Of a stretch of DNA of 9,239 bases, positions 5,016 through 9,239 are shown one piece after another. The DNA comes from VGXO01 sp964614695. GTDB lineage: Bacteria > Planctomycetota > Phycisphaerae > Phycisphaerales > SM1A02. Position 1 is the stretch's first letter. Every line of letters begins with the position of its first letter. The notes under the pieces were generated by a model, which had not been told where the DNA came from, ran no database searches, and saw only the letters and a program-made list of their open reading frames with translations. Both the position numbers and the translations under genes were made by a program. The stretch lies in NCBI GenBank assembly GCA_964614695.1, contig CAZTMB010000107.1:1-9239 (forward strand), written 5' to 3'.

Positions 5016-6169
5016 CGGCGGACCCTCTTGGCGAAGAGCATCGTGGCGGCGAGAAAGGTCGCGCCGGCGAATCCCGCGAGCGCCGCGAGATCGAGCGCGA
5101 GTGGCGCCGCGCCGGTGCCCCGCAGGAACGATCCCTCGACCACGCGGTTGTAGTAGGTCGCCGGCAGCAGGTTCGACTGGATCCGCCCGATCTCGGAGAG
5201 CGAGCTGAGCGGCGTCATCATGCCGGAATAGAGCATGGTGGGCACGAGGGCGACGAGCAGCGTCACGAGGATCGCGGCGATCTGCGACCGCACGAGCAGC
5301 GAGACCACGAGCCCCAGCCCCGAGGTGCAGGCGAGGTAGACGAGCGAGGCGACGAGGAAGAACCAGGCGTCGCCTCGGAAGGGCGCGCCGAAGAACGCGA
5401 GGGCGATCGACCACAGGACGAGGAAGTCGATCGTCGCGATGCCGAAGGAGGGGAGCCACTTGCCGAGGACGAACTCGTGCCGCGCAAGCGGCGAGGCGCG
5501 GAGGGCGTCGATCGATCCACGCTCCTTCTCGCGCACCACGCCGACGGCGGTGAGCAGCGGCGGGAAGATCATCAGGACGAGCATGAGCGTCGCGGGGCCG
5601 ATGCTCCAGCGGCTCTCGAGCGGCTCGTTGAAGAACCATCGGATCTCGAGATCGATCGGCGGGGGCGCGTCGCGGGCGCGGGCCGGGCCGCGGCTTCGGG
5701 ACAGGCGCTCGTCGCGATCGAAGGACGCGATCACCGCCGACGCGTAGCCCGACGCGACCTCGGCGCGATAGGGGAAGGTGCCGTCGATCAGGGTCTGCAC
5801 CGCGGCGGAACGGCCACCGGCGAGGTCGGCCTCGAAGCGGGGCGGGATCACCAGCGCGGCGCGGATCGCGCCGCGCATCATCAGGTCGTCGGCCTCGCGC
5901 TCCGAGGCGAGGCTGCCTTCGATCTCGAAGGCCCGCGAGTTGGCGAAGCGCTCGACGAGCCGGCGGCTCGTGGGCGTGCCGTCGTGGTCGATCACCGCGA
6001 GGCGCAGCGCCTCGACGTCGAAGTCGAGGCCGAAGCCGATGACGAGCATCATGAGCGGCGGCGCGATGAACGCCAGCGTGAAGTGCATGCGGTCGCGCAG
6101 CAGCTCCCGGAGTTCGCGCTTCGCCAGCGCCGCGATCCGCCGGGCCGAGGATGCTCCCGCGTCGATCAT
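5012..6169 (-). CDS. ABC-2 type transporter permease (first permease, YbhS-like)
   Basis: A 385-residue ABC-2 permease, paralogous to its downstream neighbour. KRELRELLRDRMHF (17-30) leads into membrane segment 1 (about 31-49). A periplasmic domain follows (about 50-190), with LAVIDHDGTPTSRRLVERF and VIPPRFEADLAGGR (107-120), then VQTLIDGT. Later membrane segments lie near 192-212, 240-262, 267-294, 297-316 and 358-380. The cytoplasmic REKERGSIDALRASP motif (213-227) follows segment 2. The start is the ATG at 6167-6169. It overlaps the ATPase stop as ATGA and has a strong GGAGG at 6177-6181 with a 7-nt spacer. Its own stop overlaps the next gene's start the same way. Together with the second permease it would form a heterodimeric channel in the inner membrane. 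YbhFSR-type pumps have been linked to drug and cation efflux in E. coli; that does not establish the substrate here. Confidence 0.94.
   Translation of the reverse strand: MIDAGASSARRIAALAKRELRELLRDRMHFTLAFIAPPLMMLVIGFGLDFDVEALRLAVIDHDGTPTSRRLVERFANSRAFEIEGSLASEREADDLMMRGAIRAALVIPPRFEADLAGGRSAAVQTLIDGTFPYRAEVASGYASAVIASFDRDERLSRSRGPARARDAPPPIDLEIRWFFNEPLESRWSIGPATLMLVLMIFPPLLTAVGVVREKERGSIDALRASPLARHEFVLGKWLPSFGIATIDFLVLWSIALAFFGAPFRGDAWFFLVASLVYLACTSGLGLVVSLLVRSQIAAILVTLLVALVPTMLYSGMMTPLSSLSEIGRIQSNLLPATYYNRVVEGSFLRGTGAAPLALDLAALAGFAGATFLAATMLFAKRVRR
5023..5027 (-). promoter_or_regulatory. Shine-Dalgarno site of the second permease
   Basis: GAGGG on the minus strand, 7 nt before the ATG at 5013-5015, inside the last codons of the first permease. 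It supports this start and coupled translation across the 4-nt stop/start overlap. Confidence 0.65.
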
Positions 6170-8130
6170 GCGGACGCCTCCGCCTCGAGCTCGCGGATCC
6201 GGCCCACGAAGACGTCCTCGAGGTCCGGGGCGAGCGTCGCGATCGTTCCGCAGCGATGGCCGGCCTGCTCGAGATGCGATCGCAGGTGCGCCGCGTCGCG
6301 GTCGGGCTCGCGCGACAGGACGCGGATCCCGCCGCCGCGCCGCGTGGCGTCCGCATGCCCGGCTTCCCGCAGCGAGGCGAGGGCGGCCCGCGGATCGTCG
6401 ACCTCGATCTCGAGGACGCGCCCGGACTCCTCCGCGAAGCGGTGCACGAGTTCCGCCGGAGCGCCGCTCGCGACCATCCGCCCCGCGTGCATGAGGACGA
6501 CCCGATCGCAGCGCGACGCTTCGCTCATCGAGTGGGTGGTGAGCAGGACCGCGGCGCCGTCGCGGCGGGCCAGCGCGCGAGCGATCGACCAGAAGCGGCG
6601 GCGTCCCGCGACGTCGACGCCGGTCGTGGGCTCGTCGAGAAAGAGCGCCTCGGGCCGATGCAGGATCGCGCACGCCAGCGCCAGCCGCTGCCGATGTCCG
6701 ACCGGAAGCGCCGGCGGCAGCGAATCGACGCGCGTCGCGAGGCCGGCGAGGTCGATCGCCTCCGCGATCCGCTCGCGGCGTTGGCGTCTCGGCACGGCGT
6801 AGATTCCTGCGGCAAGGCGCAGGTTCTCGCCGACCGAGAGGTCCGGGTAGAGCGAGAAGCTCTGCGAGACGTAGCCGATGCGGCGGCGGATCTCCGTCGC
6901 GTGGCGGTCGATGGCGAGCCCGGCGACGGTCGCGTGCCCCTCGCTCGCCGCGAGCAGTCCGACGAGCATCTTGACGAGCGTCGTCTTGCCGGCGCCGTTC
7001 GCGCCGAGCAGCCCGACCACCTCGCCCGCATCGACCGAGAACGAGACGCCGTCGACCGCGACGAAGTCGCCGAAGCGACGGGTGAGCGCGTCGATCGAGA
7101 TCGCGTGGGTGTCTCGTGACGGCGTCGCGGCCGCTGGTTCGACAGGAGCCTCGGCCGGCGAATCGTCGAGTGCAATCGAGGCGTCGTCGCCGAACCGCGC
7201 GATGAAGACGTCCTCGAGATCCCGATCGCGAAGCGCCGCGCCTTCGAGTCGCGGATCCTCCCGTGCCTCCGCCCGCGACCACCCTGGAAGAAAGGCCCGC
7301 GTCACGACGCCGCGGATCTCGACGAGCCGCCGCGGAATCTCGAAGTCGCGGGCGATCGCCTCGGGCGTCCGCGCGGTCGAGGGCCATTCGGCGACGAGCC
7401 CCGGGGCGAGGTCGAGGAGTTCCGCGAACGTGCCCGCCGCGATCGCCCGTCCGTCGTCGAGAAGGCAGCAGCGGTCGAAGCGCGTCGCCTCCTCGAGGTC
7501 GGCGGTGGCGACGACCGCGGTCGCGCCGCGCTCTTCGACGAACCGAAGGAGCAGTTCCCAGAACTCCCGACGCGACAGGGGATCGAGCCCGGCGGTCGGT
7601 TCGTCGAGCAGGAGCAGTTCCGGTTCGTGGAGCAGCACGCACGCCAGGCCGAGCTTCTGGCGCATCCCGCCGGAGAGGTCTTCCACCCGACGATTCCCGA
7701 CGGCTTCAAGGCGCGTGATGCGCCGCAGCACGCGGCCTCGCGCTGCGGCGAGATCGGGCGGGACGCCGTGGAGCCGCGCGAAGAAGTCGAGGCTCTCGTC
7801 GACGGTCTGCGACGGCGCGAGGTTCTGGCCGAGCCCCTGCGAGAGCAGGCCGATCCTTCCGCGAAGGGTCTCCGCATCGCGGGCGCTACGGATCGTCGTC
7901 CCGAGCACCTCGACGGTGCCGGCATCGGGAATCAGGACGCCGGCGGCGATGCGGAGGAGCGTGCTCTTGCCGGCGCCGTCCGGGCCGATGACGCCGGTCA
8001 GTCGCCCTCGCGGCGCGAGGAGATCAAGCGAGGCGATCGCTTCGGTCCGGCGGAAGCGCTTGCGAAGCCCTCGCACGTGCAGGCCCGCCGAAGGCGCGTC
8101 CGTCGGGCTCACCAGCGAGGCGGCTGCCAC
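6166..8130 (-). CDS. Tandem double ATP-binding subunit of ABC exporter (YbhF/RbbA-type)
   Basis: A 654-residue fusion of two ABC ATPase domains powering the two permeases downstream. NBD1: Walker A GPDGAGKST (49-57), Q98, signature LSGGM (152-156), Walker B LLLLDEP (172-178); the usual switch His is Ala210 (VVATADLEEA). NBD2: Walker A GANGAGKTT (376-384), Q423, atypical signature LPVGH (475-479), Walker B ALFLDE (495-500), His533 present. Both halves end in an LEDVF(I/V) motif (305-310, 637-642) typical of ABC-2 ATPases. The domains are joined by an extended region including a Pro/Ala/acid linker (about 318-342). E. coli RbbA carries a permease fused to a similar double ATPase; here the permease is separate, as in YbhF. 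The start shown is GTG at 8130 (AAGGA 9 nt and GAGG 4 nt upstream). A second GTG at 8112 would give a 648-residue protein and the GTGA overlap style of the other operon junctions. The end is secure. Confidence 0.95.
   Translation of the reverse strand: MAAASLVSPTDAPSAGLHVRGLRKRFRRTEAIASLDLLAPRGRLTGVIGPDGAGKSTLLRIAAGVLIPDAGTVEVLGTTIRSARDAETLRGRIGLLSQGLGQNLAPSQTVDESLDFFARLHGVPPDLAAARGRVLRRITRLEAVGNRRVEDLSGGMRQKLGLACVLLHEPELLLLDEPTAGLDPLSRREFWELLLRFVEERGATAVVATADLEEATRFDRCCLLDDGRAIAAGTFAELLDLAPGLVAEWPSTARTPEAIARDFEIPRRLVEIRGVVTRAFLPGWSRAEAREDPRLEGAALRDRDLEDVFIARFGDDASIALDDSPAEAPVEPAAATPSRDTHAISIDALTRRFGDFVAVDGVSFSVDAGEVVGLLGANGAGKTTLVKMLVGLLAASEGHATVAGLAIDRHATEIRRRIGYVSQSFSLYPDLSVGENLRLAAGIYAVPRRQRRERIAEAIDLAGLATRVDSLPPALPVGHRQRLALACAILHRPEALFLDEPTTGVDVAGRRRFWSIARALARRDGAAVLLTTHSMSEASRCDRVVLMHAGRMVASGAPAELVHRFAEESGRVLEIEVDDPRAALASLREAGHADATRRGGGIRVLSREPDRDAAHLRSHLEQAGHRCGTIATLAPDLEDVFVGRIRELEAEASA
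6177..6181 (-). promoter_or_regulatory. Shine-Dalgarno site of the first permease
   Basis: GGAGG on the minus strand, 7 nt before the ATG at 6167-6169, inside the last codons of the ATPase. It decides this start among nearby candidates. Confidence 0.7.
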
Positions 8131-9212
8131 GGCACCTCGTCCTTCCAGCGGATCACGACGTCCGCGGGCATGCCGGGCGCGAAGCGCCGATCGGGGTTCG
8201 CGTCGAGGAAGACCTTCACCGCGAAGACGGTCTTCACGCGCTCCTCGGGCGTCTGCACCTCGCGCGGCGTGAACTCGGCGCGCGACGCGATGAACCCGAC
8301 CGTCCCCGAGGCCGGTTCGCCGGGAAAGGCATCGACGTGGACCTGCGCGGGAAGGCCCAGGCGAATCCGCCCGATCTCCGGCTCGGGCACGTAGACCTTG
8401 ACGTAGAGGCGATCGAGATCGGCGAGATCGACGATCGCCATGCCCGGCGAGACCACCTCGCCGAGGCTCGCGGGCCGGCTCGCCACCGTGCCCGCCGCAG
8501 GCGCGGCGATCCGAAGATCTTCGACGAGGCTCTCCGCCTCGCGGACCGCGGCGGCGGCGAGAAGCCGCTCGGCACGAAGCGCCTCGATGCCGAGCGCCTG
8601 CACGCGAAGCCGCTGCTCGCCGAGCCTCGCGAGATCGAGCGCCGCCTGGGCCTCGCGCCGTGCGGCGCGGGTCGAGAGCGCGATGAGTTCCGCGGCGGCG
8701 AGCGCCGATTCGGCGCGATCGAGCTCCTGCACCGGCGCGGCGAGGGCTTCACGGGCGGCGCGAAGGCGCTCGGCTTCGCGCTCGCGCAGGCCGCGCTCGA
8801 CGTCCGCCGCCTCGACCGCCGCGTTGGTGCGGCCGACCGCGGCCTCGGCACGGGCGATCTCGACGGGAAGCTCCTCGGTCGCGAGCGACAGCGCCGCCTC
8901 GGCGGCCTCGATCTGCGCCGCGAGCGCGGCGACCTTCTCGCGGGCCTGCACGAGGCGGGCCAGCGCCGACTCGTCCTCGAGCTGCGCAATCAACTGCCCT
9001 TGGGCGACCGTGTCGCCTTCCTCGACCGGCAACGCGACGATCCGCCCCGGCACCTTGGCGTTCACGTAGATCGGATCACCTTCGATCCGGCCGTTCGCCT
9101 GCAGCAGGCCCTCGGGCAGTTCGCCGCGGCCGAAGAGCAGTTCCTTCGAGAGGACCGTCGCCACCGCGACGGCGGCAAGGCCGATCAGGATCCAGCGCCA
9201 GACCGTGGGCAT
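8109..9212 (-). CDS. HlyD-family periplasmic adaptor (membrane fusion protein, YbhG/YhiI-type)
   Basis: A 367-residue adaptor linking the inner-membrane ABC exporter to an outer-membrane channel. Residues 6-21 form an N-terminal membrane anchor (WILIGLAAVAVATVL) with no lipobox Cys, so it is a signal anchor and not a lipoprotein. A lipoyl-like half domain follows (about 38-80: NGRIEGDPIYVNAKVPGRI, then VEEGDTVAQGQLIAQLED). A long Ala/Glu/Arg coiled-coil hairpin spans about 82-232, and the second lipoyl half about 233-265 (IAAPAAGTVASRPASLGEVVSPG). A beta-barrel region follows (about 266-355), including FTPREVQTPEERVKTVFAVKV (314-334), characteristic of adaptors paired with ABC-2 exporters. 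The start is the ATG at 9210-9212, with only a weak GGAA 6 nt upstream. It overlaps the ATPase start by 22 nt (or 4 nt if GTG 8112 is used). It is the first operon gene visible. The promoter and any TolC-type channel or regulator would lie beyond the right edge, only 27 nt away. Confidence 0.93.
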   Translation of the reverse strand: MPTVWRWILIGLAAVAVATVLSKELLFGRGELPEGLLQANGRIEGDPIYVNAKVPGRIVALPVEEGDTVAQGQLIAQLEDESALARLVQAREKVAALAAQIEAAEAALSLATEELPVEIARAEAAVGRTNAAVEAADVERGLREREAERLRAAREALAAPVQELDRAESALAAAELIALSTRAARREAQAALDLARLGEQRLRVQALGIEALRAERLLAAAAVREAESLVEDLRIAAPAAGTVASRPASLGEVVSPGMAIVDLADLDRLYVKVYVPEPEIGRIRLGLPAQVHVDAFPGEPASGTVGFIASRAEFTPREVQTPEERVKTVFAVKVFLDANPDRRFAPGMPADVVIRWKDEVPWQPPRW

Positions 9213-9239
9213 GCAGGGTTCCGGAAGCGCGAACGGGGC

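Noticed and set aside
5016..6356. Extension of the second-permease frame upstream to 6356.
   Set aside because: The part above 5015 is a shadow of the first permease and ATPase. The ATG at 5015, with its Shine-Dalgarno and ATGA overlap, is the natural start.
6170..7642. Extension of the first-permease frame upstream to 7642, which could suggest an RbbA-like ATPase-permease fusion.
   Set aside because: The upstream part is a different frame from the ATPase and shows no ATPase motifs. The ATPase stops at 6166-6168, so the two are separate genes.
5477..8394. Several long plus-strand open frames opposite the exporter operon (for example 5477-6802, 6151-7119, 6878-8272).
   Set aside because: They lie antisense to strongly supported ABC genes and have Arg/Ser/Ala-rich translations with no domains.
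8440..9069. A plus-strand Ser/Ala/Arg-rich open frame opposite the HlyD gene.
   Set aside because: It is the reverse reading of the Ala/Glu/Arg-rich coiled coil. It is low complexity and has no start signal.

Overview
This is a chromosomal segment from a high-GC bacterium, most likely a planctomycete and probably of the class Phycisphaerae. Two things point there. The RCC1-repeat protein at 1926-3845 ends in a dockerin-like tail (two DxDxN/D calcium loops, each followed by ADLALLL..WG), a style common on secreted proteins of that group. The partial protein at the left edge starts with the W-D-G...W.D..NW...LPG..D module, typical of planctomycete and verrucomicrobial secreted beta-structure proteins. 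The lineage is inferred from protein style; no rRNA or marker gene is present.

Layout. (a) 1-965, minus: the N-terminal 321 residues of a secreted repeat protein that runs off the left edge. Its leader (966-1198) carries two small hairpins. (b) 1199-1732, minus: a DUF454/YbaN-family inner-membrane protein. (c) 1733-1925: a divergent intergenic region with a 17-bp palindrome and a possible extended -10 promoter. (d) 1926-3845, plus: a secreted protein of 14 RCC1-like units with the dockerin-like tail. (e) 3846-3860: a 15-nt gap between convergent genes. (f) 9212 down to 3861, minus: a four-gene operon encoding a membrane-fusion (HlyD) protein, a tandem double-ATPase, and two ABC-2 permeases. 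All four genes overlap their neighbours.

The operon is a complete tripartite-type exporter minus its outer-membrane channel. It has the same gene order and subunit composition as E. coli ybhG-ybhF-ybhS-ybhR. The two permeases would form a heterodimeric inner-membrane channel driven by the fused ATPase, and the HlyD protein would bridge the periplasm. Cargo cannot be told from sequence. The ATPase is asymmetric: one predicted ATP site has canonical residues and the other is degenerate.

I see no RNA genes, mobile elements, CRISPR arrays or convincing intrinsic terminators. No clearly new multi-gene system is visible. The points most worth following are the 14-unit RCC1 protein, the ATPase asymmetry, the compact hairpins and palindrome near gene starts, and a possible leaderless promoter.
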